Assembly: GCF_002939985.1 (NCBI RefSeq)
Contig: NZ_MDFM01000011.1
Location: forward strand, 1 to 64,000
Origin: Xanthomonas hortorum pv. cynarae
GTDB lineage: Bacteria > Pseudomonadota > Gammaproteobacteria > Xanthomonadales > Xanthomonadaceae
Direction of reading: 5' to 3'
DNA length: 64,000 nt
The stretch's first letter is position 1. The number at the start of each line of letters is the position of its first letter. Positions 18,071 to 32,944 of the stretch are shown in pieces. A model generated the notes under the pieces. That model was given only the letters and a program-made list of their open reading frames with translations, did no database searches and was not told the DNA's origin. Made by a program: the position numbers and the translations under genes.

Positions 18071-19133
18071 GCGTTGGCGTTGTCTTAGGCGCATCCGCAT
18101 TGCCGTGCATATGACAGCGACCGGAACGGGCACATGTAGGGTTGCTTGCATGTGCAGCGTCCAGTGCTAGAACACTTAGAGCGGCTAACAAAACTACTGC
18201 GCACCGGCCAGGCGCGCGTGGCCGGTGCTCGGATTCGGCATGTACCACTTTTACGTTCCGGCTCCTCCGAGCCGTCCACGCACACCTGACGACTGCCCGC
18301 TACGTTTTGCTAGCCGCTCTTAGTCAGCGGCAGCGTCTTGCTCAACCCATCCCGCCAAGATCTGCGCTCACCGTGACATCGCTGTCGATGGTGGCGGCTT
18401 ATTTCGCTCGGGCCGCTTTCCAGCGCCCACACCGCAATGCTCGATAACGGCACCAGACCATCGCGCAATTGCATGTGCACACGAATAATCATTACCGGTT
18501 GTCCACAGAGCGCTAGACAGGTTGCGGTTCGGTATCGCCGCTGCTGGCGGTGCGCAATGTCTCGCCGATTTCCACGTTGCTCACCTCCATGGCGCGGTCT
18601 GGCGGTCATTCAGACACCATGATGTCCGGCCCCTCAAAGCTTACGATGCGCACGCCAGACAACCCCCGCTGCACGCAGCTCGTCTGCGCATGCGGTGACG
18701 GCCGTGTTGGGCGCGTGTCTTGGCAATCGCTGGTCAGGATCATTCGACACGCATTCGCCCGATCAACACCTGCCGCACTGCGCACCGATTGCAAACATGG
18801 CCTGATGCGTCGGCTGCCACGCAGGCTGGCGCCACTGTCTGTCGATCATCTGTGCGATGCAGGCATTTATGCAACCGCCGCGCGTTATATGCGGTCATCA
18901 CCTGCACCGACGATCACGCATCGTTTTTTTATCCGATGACAGCGCATTGCAGCGAAGCATTCGAATCGCCAGTGCACCAATGCTGATAAAAACCTGAACT
19001 CTCGCCACCGATCTGCAGCCAAAACAGGTTCCGGACAGACTCTTGCTTTAGCCTTGTTTTTTCACCATCGCGCATCCTGCAGTGCTGCGCGCAGATGCAG
19101 CTTGGCCGAACTCTTTCAACGTTGTGAGGATAG
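18071..19133. other. Gene-poor 1.06-kb stretch with a MITE-like element and decayed frames
   Basis: No intact gene is supported. It contains the 141-bp inverted-repeat element listed separately. Minus-strand pieces around 18310-18700 read like coding sequence broken by stops (for example MEVSNVEIGETLRTASSG and VHMQLRDGLVPLSSIAVWAL), suggesting a decayed gene I cannot name. The rest shows nothing recognisable. Confidence 0.45.
18179..18319. mobile_element. 141-bp MITE-like element with TTA target duplication
   Basis: Terminal inverted repeats GAGCGGCTAACAAAAC (left) and GTTTTGCTAGCCGCTC (right) match at 15 of 16 positions and are flanked on both sides by TTA (18176-18178 and 18320-18322). It has no transposase. 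A 3-bp TNA-type duplication is typical of IS5-family (IS427 group) insertion, so it is probably a non-autonomous derivative or internally deleted insertion sequence. Confidence 0.65.
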
Positions 19134-19712
19134 ATGGCTCGTTCGTATATGACGTCGTTTTTTCGCGAATGGATCACCGCACCCTGCTCCGTTGCAGCGA
19201 TACTCCCCTCCGGACGCGCCCTCGCCTCCATCATCACCTCCGAGCTGTCGGCGCGTACCGGTCGGGTCCTCGAACTCGGGCCGGGGACCGGTGTGTTTAC
19301 CCAGGCGATGATCGACAAAGGCGTGCAGGAAAAGAACCTCGTTCTGCTCGAGTACAACGCTACCTTTTCTGCGTTGCTCACGCAGCGCTTCCCGCGCGCA
19401 AGCTTGCTGCAGATGGATGTCTGCGATCTTGAATCGCTGCCTCGCATCGATGGCGCGTACGTCGATGCCGTGGTCTGCGGCCTTGGCCTGTTGAACATGC
19501 CGGCACACCAGGTGGCTGCGATTCTGCGCGGCGCCTTCCTGCAGCTGAAGCCTGGCGGGCGGCTGTATCTGTTTACCTATGGATTCAAATGCTCGGTGCC
19601 GGCGCATATTCTCGATGCGCTCGATCTGGAGGCCGTCAGGATCGGGCGCACATATCGCAACGTTCCGCCTGCAACGACCTATCGCATCCAGCGTCGCACC
19701 TACACAAGGTAA
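19134..19712 (+). CDS. Class I SAM-dependent methyltransferase (phospholipid N-methyltransferase-like)
   Basis: 192 residues. The N-terminus (SFFREWITAPCSVAAILPSGRALASII) and motif I (GRVLELGPGTGVFTQAMID) match the group of small methyltransferases annotated as PmtA-like phospholipid methyltransferases or rRNA-adenine-dimethylase-like proteins. Acidic motif II (LLEYNATF) and LKPGGRLYLFTYGF near the C-terminus complete the Rossmann fold. The enzyme would use S-adenosylmethionine in the cytoplasm or at the membrane. The substrate is not determined by these motifs. It lies convergent to topoisomerase IB. Confidence 0.75.
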   Translation: MARSYMTSFFREWITAPCSVAAILPSGRALASIITSELSARTGRVLELGPGTGVFTQAMIDKGVQEKNLVLLEYNATFSALLTQRFPRASLLQMDVCDLESLPRIDGAYVDAVVCGLGLLNMPAHQVAAILRGAFLQLKPGGRLYLFTYGFKCSVPAHILDALDLEAVRIGRTYRNVPPATTYRIQRRTYTR

Positions 19713-19718
19713 AACACG

Positions 19719-19898
19719 ATGCAGGCCAACGATCTGCTCGCGCTTGTCGTGAGCTGTGGCATTGCGGGCGTGCTGGACGCTGCAGATAAAAATCTACAAG
19801 TAGACAGACATAGGCGTGACGCAGACCGGGCTACCGATCACCTCACCAGCGATATCTCGCCGAACAACAGCATCACGCAGATTTTTTGCTGCGGCTGA
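19719..19898 (+). pseudogene. Shrunken relative of the 17726 lipoprotein (59 codons)
   Basis: An ATG-to-TGA frame of 59 codons starting 7 bases after the methyltransferase stop. Its 3' half, NLQVDRHRRDADRATDHLT then SPNNSITQIFCCG, aligns with SLQVSVRRGERAT then DHLTVETGPNNNITAIYCG of the upstream lipoprotein. The lipobox is gone and the middle is deleted. It overlaps the 3' end of topoisomerase IB by 26 bases. I read it as a decayed paralogue, though expression cannot be excluded. Confidence 0.6.
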
Positions 19899-21093
19899 GC
19901 TTCGTCTTGGTGGCCTTGGTGGCCTTGGTCATCTTGGCCGCCTTGCCTTGCTTGCTACGCGAATCCGTCAGAAAGCGCAGCGTGGCCGCCTCCCATTGGC
20001 GCTCGCCGCGCACGCCGGTGGCCATGGCCTGCAGCTCGCCGGCGCGCCAGCCTTCGAACACGCACGGGTCGATATAGGCCTTGCGACACACCGAGGGCGT
20101 GTTGCCCAGCGCATCGGCCACTTCGCGGATGACATCGTTCTGCACCTGGGTCAACGCGCGTTCGCTCATGCGCTCGGGTAACGGCAACCGCGCCAAGCGT
20201 TGCAGTGCCGCCAGCGTACCGCCCCAAGTGCGGAAATCCTTGGCGGTGAAATCCTCGCCCATCGCCTCGCGCAGATACTCGTTGACCTCGCCCGAATCCA
20301 CCGGCTGCAGCTGGCCGTCGTCGTCGCGATACTGAAACAGCGATTGCCCCGGCAGTTGCTGGCATTGCCGGATCAGTTTGACCAGTTGCTTGTCGTCCAC
20401 TTCGATCTCGTGATCCTGGCCGCTCTTGCCGCGGAACTTCAGCCGCGCGCGCCCGCCGCGCAGAAATTCCATATGCCGGTTGCGCAAGGTGGTGAGGCCA
20501 TAGGAACGATTGCTGCGCGCATATTCGGCATTGCCCACGCGCATCAGCGTGTCGGCCAGCAACGCCACCACGATCGCCAGCACCTTCTCGCGCGGAAATC
20601 CGGGCAACACCAGATCGCGGCGCAGCCGGCGGCGCAACTTGGGCAGCGCCTGGCCGAAGGCGATCACCCGTTCGAACTTGCCTTCGCCACGCACCTGCGC
20701 CCACTCGGCGTGATAGCGGTATTGCTTGCGCCGGCGCGCATCGCGGCCGGTGGCCTGCAGATGGCCGTTGGGCTTGGCGCAGATCCACACCTCGGTATAC
20801 GCCGGCGGAATGGCCAGTGCGCGGATGCGCTGCAAGGTATCGGCATCGGCCACCCGCTGCCCGTCGGCACTGCGATAACTGAAGCTCTTGCCGGCCTTGC
20901 GGCGGCTGATGCCGGGCTGCTGGTCGTTGACGTAGGTGAGCCCAGCCGCACGCGCGGTGGCCTTGGCCTGCGCGACCGCTGCCACGCTCGCCGCTGCGGC
21001 AGTGGCGGCCACCGCACTGGCGGCCACGGTGGCCAGCTTGCCGGCAGCGCTGGCGGTGGCTGCGGCATTGCGAAGAACACGTTTGGCTTTCAT
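19873..21093 (-). CDS. DNA topoisomerase IB (poxvirus-like)
   Basis: 406 residues from the ATG at 21093 (MKAKRVLRNAAATASAAGK). It relaxes DNA supercoils by a 3'-phosphotyrosine intermediate, without ATP. An Ala-rich N-terminal extension precedes the N-terminal domain (GLTYVNDQQPGISRRKAGKSFSY), then the catalytic core with REKVLAIVVALLADTLMRVGNAEYARSNRSYGLTTLR, the KFRGKSGQDH turn carrying the catalytic Lys, and DFRTWGGT. The active-site Tyr sits in SVCRKAYIDP. A Lys/Thr-rich tail (KMTKATKATKTKLSRSKK) probably adds DNA contacts. Its 3' end overlaps the degenerate lipoprotein frame. Confidence 0.9.
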   Translation of the reverse strand: MKAKRVLRNAAATASAAGKLATVAASAVAATAAAASVAAVAQAKATARAAGLTYVNDQQPGISRRKAGKSFSYRSADGQRVADADTLQRIRALAIPPAYTEVWICAKPNGHLQATGRDARRRKQYRYHAEWAQVRGEGKFERVIAFGQALPKLRRRLRRDLVLPGFPREKVLAIVVALLADTLMRVGNAEYARSNRSYGLTTLRNRHMEFLRGGRARLKFRGKSGQDHEIEVDDKQLVKLIRQCQQLPGQSLFQYRDDDGQLQPVDSGEVNEYLREAMGEDFTAKDFRTWGGTLAALQRLARLPLPERMSERALTQVQNDVIREVADALGNTPSVCRKAYIDPCVFEGWRAGELQAMATGVRGERQWEAATLRFLTDSRSKQGKAAKMTKATKATKTKLSRSKKSA

Positions 21094-21241
21094 TGCGCAC
21101 GGATCGAAGGACAGGCGCCGATTGTTGAGCCGGGCAGGACTAGGCAGCGTCAACGCTGCGACAACGCCATGTGGGCAAGCGATGCCCGTCAGCAGATTTT
21201 CTGCTTATGCTTGGACCTCCCCCACTGTGCTGGAGTCATCG

Positions 21242-21622
21242 ATGCGCTCTGTCCTGCCTACCGCCCGCCTGGCCTGTTCCTTGGTCGTGCTGGCGGCCTT
21301 GAGTGCCTGCGGCTCGCCGCAACCGGACGAGCAGGAAGCCGTCACCGCCAAGGCGCAGCAAGCGGCCGAACAAGCCGCAGCCCCCGCACCGGCCGCCGCT
21401 CCCGAGGCCCCGCCGATCGGCAGCTGCGATGCCACCCAGGTGCAGTCGCTGGTCGGCCAGGCCTTGACCGATGCAGTGAGCGAACAGGCCCGCAGCGATG
21501 CCGGCGCCAAGTCGGTACGCGTGCTCAAACCCGGCCAGATGACCACGATGGAGTTCAACGGCGAACGGCTCAATCTGGAAGTGGATGCCAAGAACCTGAT
21601 CGCCTCGGTGCGCTGCGGCTGA
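21242..21622 (+). CDS. Lipoprotein with I78-type peptidase inhibitor domain
   Basis: 126 residues starting at ATG 21242, giving a lipoprotein signal with lipobox LSAC (C23). An Ala/Pro/Gln-rich linker follows, then a C-terminal domain: CDATQVQSLVGQALTDAVSEQARSDAGAKSVRVLKPGQMTTMEFNGERLNLEVDAKNLIASVRCG. The VRVLKPG, RLN and terminal V-x-C-G pattern is that of the I78 family of small serine-protease inhibitors. It probably sits in the outer or inner membrane facing the periplasm. Divergent from topoisomerase IB; gltB follows 200 bp later. Confidence 0.75.
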   Translation: MRSVLPTARLACSLVVLAALSACGSPQPDEQEAVTAKAQQAAEQAAAPAPAAAPEAPPIGSCDATQVQSLVGQALTDAVSEQARSDAGAKSVRVLKPGQMTTMEFNGERLNLEVDAKNLIASVRCG

Positions 21623-21824
21623 GCACCGCCTGGCGCCTGTTGGCGAACGGGCGCCAAGCCAGCTGGCACAGGGCGTTGCAGCAGCCCTTGTTGCAGCTGT
21701 AACGGTGTATTGCGGCACCGCATCAACTGTGGTCTAGTCGATCATCCGGTGACCTCTTCGAAACGCTCCACGGATCGAGCGCTGCAACGTCGTCGCCGCT
21801 CTTCCAGATCGCAAAGAGGCAGAC

Positions 21825-27897
<6,073 letters not shown>

Positions 27898-27904
27898 GTG
27901 ATTG

Positions 27905-27933
27905 CCAGCGGTGGGCGATGCGCCCACCGCTGG
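27905..27933 (+). terminator. Stem-loop after gltD
   Basis: A perfect 12-bp stem CCAGCGGTGGGC / GCCCACCGCTGG with loop GATGC, 7 bases after the gltD stop. It has no T-tract, so termination would be weak or factor-assisted, or the hairpin may stabilise the mRNA 3' end. Confidence 0.5.
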
Positions 27934-28379
27934 TGCAGGCTCGCGTGCGGGCAACCCGCACGCTGCGTGAGCGGCCATGCCCGCGTGACGCACCGCGATG
28001 CAACGCAATGCATCCACGGCGATGCGCAACGGGCATCGCATCCCGCAAGGTCGCGCCTCGCCCGACCCGGAACGCTCCACGACCAATCCCCCTGTCTTTC
28101 GCGATCGGCACTTCGCTCAAGCGATCGTGCGGCGTTTGCTGCTGCGTGCGGTGATTTGTCCTGCTGCCGATCAGGCTGATGCTGGCAGCGCGCGTAGACC
28201 ACAACGCAACACCGCAACGCCGCCTACCGCTGAGCACGCGCTCCACTGCATCCCGGCAACTGCAGACTCAAGCGGCCATCGATCATGCAAGGCGCCCGCA
28301 CCCACGCATGACCTTGCCATCAGCGCACACACAGGCCTGCATCTATCTGCAGCCTCGACGATTGCATGCGCCAAAAAAG

Positions 28380-28395
28380 TGTGATCTAAGTCACA
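28380..28395. promoter_or_regulatory. Perfect CRP/Clp-type operator
   Basis: TGTGATCTAAGTCACA matches TGTGA-N6-TCACA exactly. In Xanthomonas this consensus is bound by Clp, the c-di-GMP-responsive CRP homologue. A TATAAG hexamer directly abuts it (28396-28401), so Clp would overlap the core promoter if that is the -10 element. The next gene downstream is the acyltransferase at 28597. Confidence 0.6.
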
Positions 28396-28596
28396 TATAA
28401 GCCGTCCCCGCATCACGCAGCCCAGCCACCCCTCAACTGACACGCGCAACGCTCTGCGCTTACCCGGATGTCCTCGGCAACGACGGTATCCGCCCTCCTC
28501 CCACGCGTGGACAACACCGCCGTGGAATCCAGACCTGATTCGTGTCGTCGCACACCGCGGCGGCAAAGCCGTGGGCCCCACCGAAGGAGCAACCTC

Positions 28597-29703
28597 ATGA
28601 CGTACCAGACCATTACCGGTAACCAGAAACGCGATGATTGGGTGGACTGGCTGCGCGGCGCCAGCGTACTGATGGTGATCGTCCTGCACGCCTATGGCTT
28701 CGCTTTCGACGCCTATCCCGAGCTACGCAGCGGCGCAGCCGGAGAAAGCAGCACGCTGATGCTGTCGATCGAGCGTATCAACCGCTCGCTGGCTCCATTG
28801 CGCATGCAGCTGATGTTCCTGCTCTCGGGCTTGTTCGTGGCGCGTGGGCTGGACAAGGGGATCGCGACCTACTTCAGCGGCAAGCTGCGGCACGTGTTGT
28901 ATCCCTATCTGATCTGGTCGCTGCTGATCTTCGCGTTGCGCGAGGCAGGCTCGGTGCTGGCCAAGGCCGAACCCATCGCCTGGCTGGACCTGGGCAGGAT
29001 CGCGGTGGGCAATGTGGCACTGACCTGGTTTCTGTTCTACCTGTTCGTGTTTCTTGCAGTGATCCCACTGCTGCGTCGGCTGCCGGCCCCCTTGGTGCTG
29101 GCAACGACCCTGCTGGGCTCGGTGTGCCTGGGCCCATTGCTGCGCCAGGGTGCCGACCCGTTCTATTACTTCGCGTTCTTCTACATCGGCACGCTGCTGG
29201 CCGGTCGCGTGCCGGCACTGCTACAGCAGGCACCGCGCTGGATCTGGTCACTGTCGTGCCTGAGCCTGTGCGCGATCGTGCTGATCGCCAATCTCACCGC
29301 GCTGCACGGTATCTGGATCGGCTACCTGCCGCTGGTGGTGATCGCGCTGCCGCTGGTGATCGCTGCAGCAATCTGGGCAAACCAGCAACCGGCCGCGCAG
29401 GCGATCCGCTATGTGGGCCGCAACTCGGTGGTGTTCTATCTGACCCACTTCCCGCCGTTCATCGTGCTGGCCTATCTGCTGCCGCGCTGGATCCACGATG
29501 GGTCGCTGCTGTTCTTCGCCTTGTTGGGCACCGGCGTGCTGGCGCCCACCCTGCTGTGCCTGCTGCGCACGCCGGGCCGCCTGCCCGCGCTGAACCTGCT
29601 GTTCTCCGCACCCATGCTGGCGCGCACCACACGCCCCACGACGCCGCTGGTGTCGCCCTATCCGGCGCAGGACGGCAGAGTGGCCGCTGCGCAGGGCGCC
29701 TGA
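28597..29703 (+). CDS. Acyltransferase 3 family integral membrane protein
   Basis: 368 residues from the ATG at 28597, which has AAGGAG nine bases upstream; an upstream in-frame ATG lacks such a site. The N-terminus RDDWVDWLRGASVLMVIVLHAYGF carries the conserved WLRG...H of acyltransferase-3/OafA-like proteins, followed by about ten hydrophobic segments (PYLIWSLLIFAL, NVALTWFLFYLFVFLAVIP, NSVVFYLTHFPPFIVLAYL). The family O-acylates surface or periplasmic glycans, and the closest functional analogies are OpgC/MdoC-like or OafA-like enzymes. The substrate here is unknown. A Clp-type box lies about 200 bp upstream. Confidence 0.85.
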   Translation: MTYQTITGNQKRDDWVDWLRGASVLMVIVLHAYGFAFDAYPELRSGAAGESSTLMLSIERINRSLAPLRMQLMFLLSGLFVARGLDKGIATYFSGKLRHVLYPYLIWSLLIFALREAGSVLAKAEPIAWLDLGRIAVGNVALTWFLFYLFVFLAVIPLLRRLPAPLVLATTLLGSVCLGPLLRQGADPFYYFAFFYIGTLLAGRVPALLQQAPRWIWSLSCLSLCAIVLIANLTALHGIWIGYLPLVVIALPLVIAAAIWANQQPAAQAIRYVGRNSVVFYLTHFPPFIVLAYLLPRWIHDGSLLFFALLGTGVLAPTLLCLLRTPGRLPALNLLFSAPMLARTTRPTTPLVSPYPAQDGRVAAAQGA

Positions 29704-29868
29704 CCTGGTTGATCGCATCGCGGTCCGGCGATGCTTGCAGCCGGTGGCCGGTGTCATCCGGCAGCAGCGTGGACGCGGTCACTGCCGGGTCCACGCTGCA
29801 GTCGTTCGCAGGCACCTGATGTGCAGCCCTGTTGCAGGGCTGCATCGATTGCCGGGCGTGTTGGGGAA

Positions 29869-30924
29869 TCAGGCCGCCTTGTCCAGCGTGGCCATGTCGA
29901 TCACGAAGCGATACTTCACGTCGCTCTTGAGCATGCGCTCGTAGGCCTCGTTGATCTGGTCGGCGCGAATCGTTTCGATGTCCGAGACGATGTTGTGCTT
30001 GGCGCAGAAATCCAGCATCTCCTGGGTCTGGCGGATGCCGCCGATCAACGAACCGGCCAGCGTGCGGCGCTTCATGATCAGATTGAACACGCTCGGCGAA
30101 GGGTGCGAATGCTCGGGCACGCCGACCAGCACCATCGCCCCGTCGCGCTTGAGCGCAGCCAGGAACGGGTCCAGGTTGTGCGGGGCGGCCACGGTGTTGA
30201 GGATGAAGTCCAGTGTGTTGGCTTGCGCAGCCATCTGCGCCTCGTCCTTGGAGATCACCACCTCGCTGGCACCCAGACGCAACGCATCGGCGCGCTTGCT
30301 CTCGGAGGTGGTGAACAACACCACGGTGGCGCCCATCGCCTTGGCGATCTTCACTGCCATGTGGCCCAGGCCACCCAGGCCCACCACACCCACCTTCTGG
30401 CCGGGACCGACCTTCCAATGCGCCAGCGGCGAATAGGTGGTGATGCCGGCGCACAGCAGCGGCGCCACGGCGGCCAGGTTGTCGCTATGCGAGATGCGCA
30501 GCACGTATTTCTGATCGACCACGATGTGGTCCGAGTAACCGCCGTAGGTGTTCTCGCCGCCAAACATCGGCCCGTTATAGGTGCCGGTAAAGCCCTGCTC
30601 GCAATACTGTTCTTCGCCTTCCTGGCAGGACGCGCAGCTGCGACAGCTATCGACCATGCAGCCGACACCGGCCAGGTCGCCGACCTTGAAGCCAGTGACC
30701 GCATCGCCCACCGCCGTCACACGGCCGACGATCTCGTGGCCGGGCACCGACGGATACAGCGTGTTGTGCCATTCGTTGCGTGCGGTATGCAGATCAGAGT
30801 GACACACACCGCAATAGGCGATGTCGATCTGTACATCGTCGGGGCCGGGTGCGCGCCGTTCGAACACGAACGGTGCAAGCGGTTGATCGGCGGTCTGGGC
30901 GGCGTAAGCGTGAGCTTTGCTCAT
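29869..30924 (-). CDS. NAD(P)-dependent zinc alcohol dehydrogenase (CAD/YahK type)
   Basis: 351 residues, medium-chain dehydrogenase. Catalytic zinc ligands are in YCGVCHSDLH and PGHEIVGRV, and the four-Cys structural zinc loop is CRSCASCQEGEEQYC. The nucleotide-binding fold reads VGVVGLGGLGHMAVKIAKAMGA. The order and the GTYNGPMFGGENTYGGYSDHIVVD segment are typical of cinnamyl-alcohol-dehydrogenase-like aldehyde reductases such as YahK, which prefer NADPH. Cytoplasmic. Divergent from the first cellulase gene. Confidence 0.92.
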   Translation of the reverse strand: MSKAHAYAAQTADQPLAPFVFERRAPGPDDVQIDIAYCGVCHSDLHTARNEWHNTLYPSVPGHEIVGRVTAVGDAVTGFKVGDLAGVGCMVDSCRSCASCQEGEEQYCEQGFTGTYNGPMFGGENTYGGYSDHIVVDQKYVLRISHSDNLAAVAPLLCAGITTYSPLAHWKVGPGQKVGVVGLGGLGHMAVKIAKAMGATVVLFTTSESKRADALRLGASEVVISKDEAQMAAQANTLDFILNTVAAPHNLDPFLAALKRDGAMVLVGVPEHSHPSPSVFNLIMKRRTLAGSLIGGIRQTQEMLDFCAKHNIVSDIETIRADQINEAYERMLKSDVKYRFVIDMATLDKAA

Positions 30925-31227
30925 GAGGGGGCTCCGGGCGTCACGTCCCCCGCGATGGTGCAGGAGACAAAAGTAAGCAGCCTCTAGCTTAAAACAGGCG
31001 CCTGTCGCACTCCTGCGACAGTGCGTCTTGCCTGTCGGGTTGCGAACGCCACCGCAGCGGCGTGGTGCGCCTTGCAGGCGTTTGCGCGATCAAATCGCTG
31101 CAGTAGGCGTGAACGGCGCACTAACGCCAAAGCTTCTACGCTGACCAACCACCATCCAGCCCTGCACCATCCCTGCTGGCCGTGCCCTCCCCCTGCGGCC
31201 ACTCACGTCGATGCCGAAGGAGGCTTC
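30925..31227. other. Divergent intergenic region adh / first GH5 gene
   Basis: A 303-bp spacer containing the inverted repeat CTGTCGCACTCCTGCGACAG at 31003-31022 (8-bp arms), about 80 bp upstream of the adh start, which could be an operator. AAGGAGG precedes the cellulase start. No clear CRP/Clp box was seen here. Confidence 0.4.
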
Positions 31228-32301
31228 ATGTTTCGCTCTCCCGCACATTTCCCCTCGTTACGCAGTGCCGCACTCGCACTGACCTTGCTCGCCGCGATGC
31301 CATTGGCGCAGGCAAAAGAGCCCGCCGCCGCGAAAAAAGAATCTGCCGGCCTGAAATATGTCGGTGTCAATCTCTCCGGCGCCGAGTTCAATTCGCGCAA
31401 GAAGCCGGGCACCTTGTACAAGGACTACACCTATCCGGCCGCGTCGGATTTCAGTTATTTCGCCGGCAAAGGCATGAATACGATCCGCTTGCCGTTCCTG
31501 TGGGAACGCCTGCAGCCACAGCTCAGCGGCGAGTTGGATCCGGCGCAATTGGCGCTACTGAAGAAATCGGTGGCGGCGGCCAAGGCCAACAAGCAATACC
31601 TGATCCTGGATGTGCACAACTACGCCAAGTACAACGGCAAGCGCATCGGCACCAGCGATGTGCCCGCCGCCGCAGTGGCGGATCTGTGGCGCCGGCTGGC
31701 GCTGGAATTCAAGGACGACTCGTCGGTGATCTTCGGGCTGATGAATGAGCCCAACGGGATTTCCGCAACCGACTGGGCTGCAGCGGCGCAAGGCGCAATC
31801 AACGCGATCCGCAAGACCGGCGCCAAGAACCTGATCCTGGTGCCGGGCACCGCCTACAGCGGCGCGCACAGCTGGCGCAGCGCCAACTATGGCGGTTCCA
31901 ATGCCAAGGCGCTGGAGATCGTCAAGGACCCGGGCAACAACCTGGCCTTCGAAGCGCATCAATATCTGGACAGCGACTACAGCGGCACCAAGCCGGTCTG
32001 CATCAGCGCCACGGTTGGCGAAGAGAAATTACGCGGCTTCACCGCATGGCTGCGCGAGAACAAGCAGAAAGGCTTTCTGGGCGAATTCGGCACCGCCAAC
32101 AATCCGGTCTGCGACCAGGCGCTGGAAGGCATGCTGACCTACATGGAAAAGAACAGCGACGTGTTGCTGGGCTGGACCTGGTGGGCCGCCGGTGCATGGT
32201 GGAAGCCGGAGTACTTCTTCAACGTGCAGCCGGGCAAGGATGGCAGCGACAAGCCGCAGATCTCCATCCTGAGCAAGTACGCACGCCGCGCCACCAAGTA
32301 A
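31228..32301 (+). CDS. Secreted GH5 endoglucanase, tandem copy 1
   Basis: 357 residues; the ATG at 31228 has AAGGAGG 7 bases upstream. Signal peptide SAALALTLLAAMPLAQAKE, then a single GH5 beta/alpha barrel starting KYVGVNLSGAEF. The acid/base Glu is E174 in FGLMNEPNG and the nucleophile is E286 in GFLGEFGT. HNYAKYNG and WTWWAAGAWW are family landmarks. It cleaves beta-1,4-glucan (cellulose, probably plant cell walls) outside the cell after type II export. No cellulose-binding module follows, unlike the longer EngXCA enzyme. First of four paralogues; it differs from the others by the AKEPAAAKKES linker. Confidence 0.92.
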   Translation: MFRSPAHFPSLRSAALALTLLAAMPLAQAKEPAAAKKESAGLKYVGVNLSGAEFNSRKKPGTLYKDYTYPAASDFSYFAGKGMNTIRLPFLWERLQPQLSGELDPAQLALLKKSVAAAKANKQYLILDVHNYAKYNGKRIGTSDVPAAAVADLWRRLALEFKDDSSVIFGLMNEPNGISATDWAAAAQGAINAIRKTGAKNLILVPGTAYSGAHSWRSANYGGSNAKALEIVKDPGNNLAFEAHQYLDSDYSGTKPVCISATVGEEKLRGFTAWLRENKQKGFLGEFGTANNPVCDQALEGMLTYMEKNSDVLLGWTWWAAGAWWKPEYFFNVQPGKDGSDKPQISILSKYARRATK

Positions 32302-32323
32302 CACACGCCGGTCTGTTCGAATG

Positions 32324-32363
32324 CGGTGGTCGCAGCAAGATGCTGCGGCCACCGTTTTTTTTT
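32324..32363 (+). terminator. Rho-independent terminator after GH5 copy 1
   Basis: A strong GC hairpin (CGGTGGTCGCAGCA / TGCTGCGGCCACCG, loop AGA, one mismatch) directly followed by nine T residues. Confidence 0.85.
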
Positions 32364-32944
32364 CGTGCATATATGACATGCGCCATGCCGAAGCATCAGA
32401 TGTGCGGGCGCTGGCAGCACAGCGCCACCCGCAAATGCGCGGTGGCCCCGCAATCGCGCGACGCGTCTTGCAGGATCCGCAGTGATGGAGTGTTGCCACA
32501 ATCACGACGCAGCGCACAAACCTCACGTGCAATGCATCGCAAGTGCCGACGTCCCGTTCGCGCACCAGGTGAGTTTTATACGTGCAATTGCGATCTGCGT
32601 TGATGCAAGGCACGCCACTGCATCGATGTGCAGTGTTGTAATCGCAAGACAACCTGCAACGTCACTCCATCTCGAATGCGCAGCAGTCGATGCAGTGCTG
32701 CCGCGCAGAGTGCGACCTGTGTGCGGCAATGACGATCGCGCGATGTGCGCCTCACCACATCAAAGCACGTGTATGTTTGGCAATAAGTGCCAAGTCGCTC
32801 ACAACTCCAATTAAGTGATATCTCGCATTCGTAGTTTGAATGTACGGATATGCCTAGGGTGTAGGCGTCGCATTGTCGTCATGCACGTGGCAGGTCCACG
32901 CCAGTGCAATGCATCTCCCCACGCGAATGCTTCAGGAGTCACCC
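32364..32944. other. Intergenic region before GH5 copy 2
   Basis: About 580 bp without a convincing gene. An AT-richer part at 32760-32860 contains a partial CRP-like sequence (TGCCAAGTCGCTCACA) that shares only the right half-site with the consensus. Confidence 0.4.

Larger units (their letters stand above)
27898..28596. other. 700-bp intergenic region after gltD
   Basis: It contains a perfect 12-bp stem-loop at 27905-27933 just after gltD and the CRP/Clp-type box at 28380. No coding sequence is convincing in the remainder. Confidence 0.5.

Noticed and set aside
18310-18794. Two minus-strand small genes
   Set aside because: Pieces look coding but are interrupted by stops and switch frame; no family or plausible start could be assigned, so they are described only as a decayed stretch.
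28468-28596. Longer N-terminus for the acyltransferase
   Set aside because: The upstream ATG lacks a ribosome-binding site and the added residues are Arg/Ser-rich; AAGGAG and the conserved WLRG block support the start at 28597.
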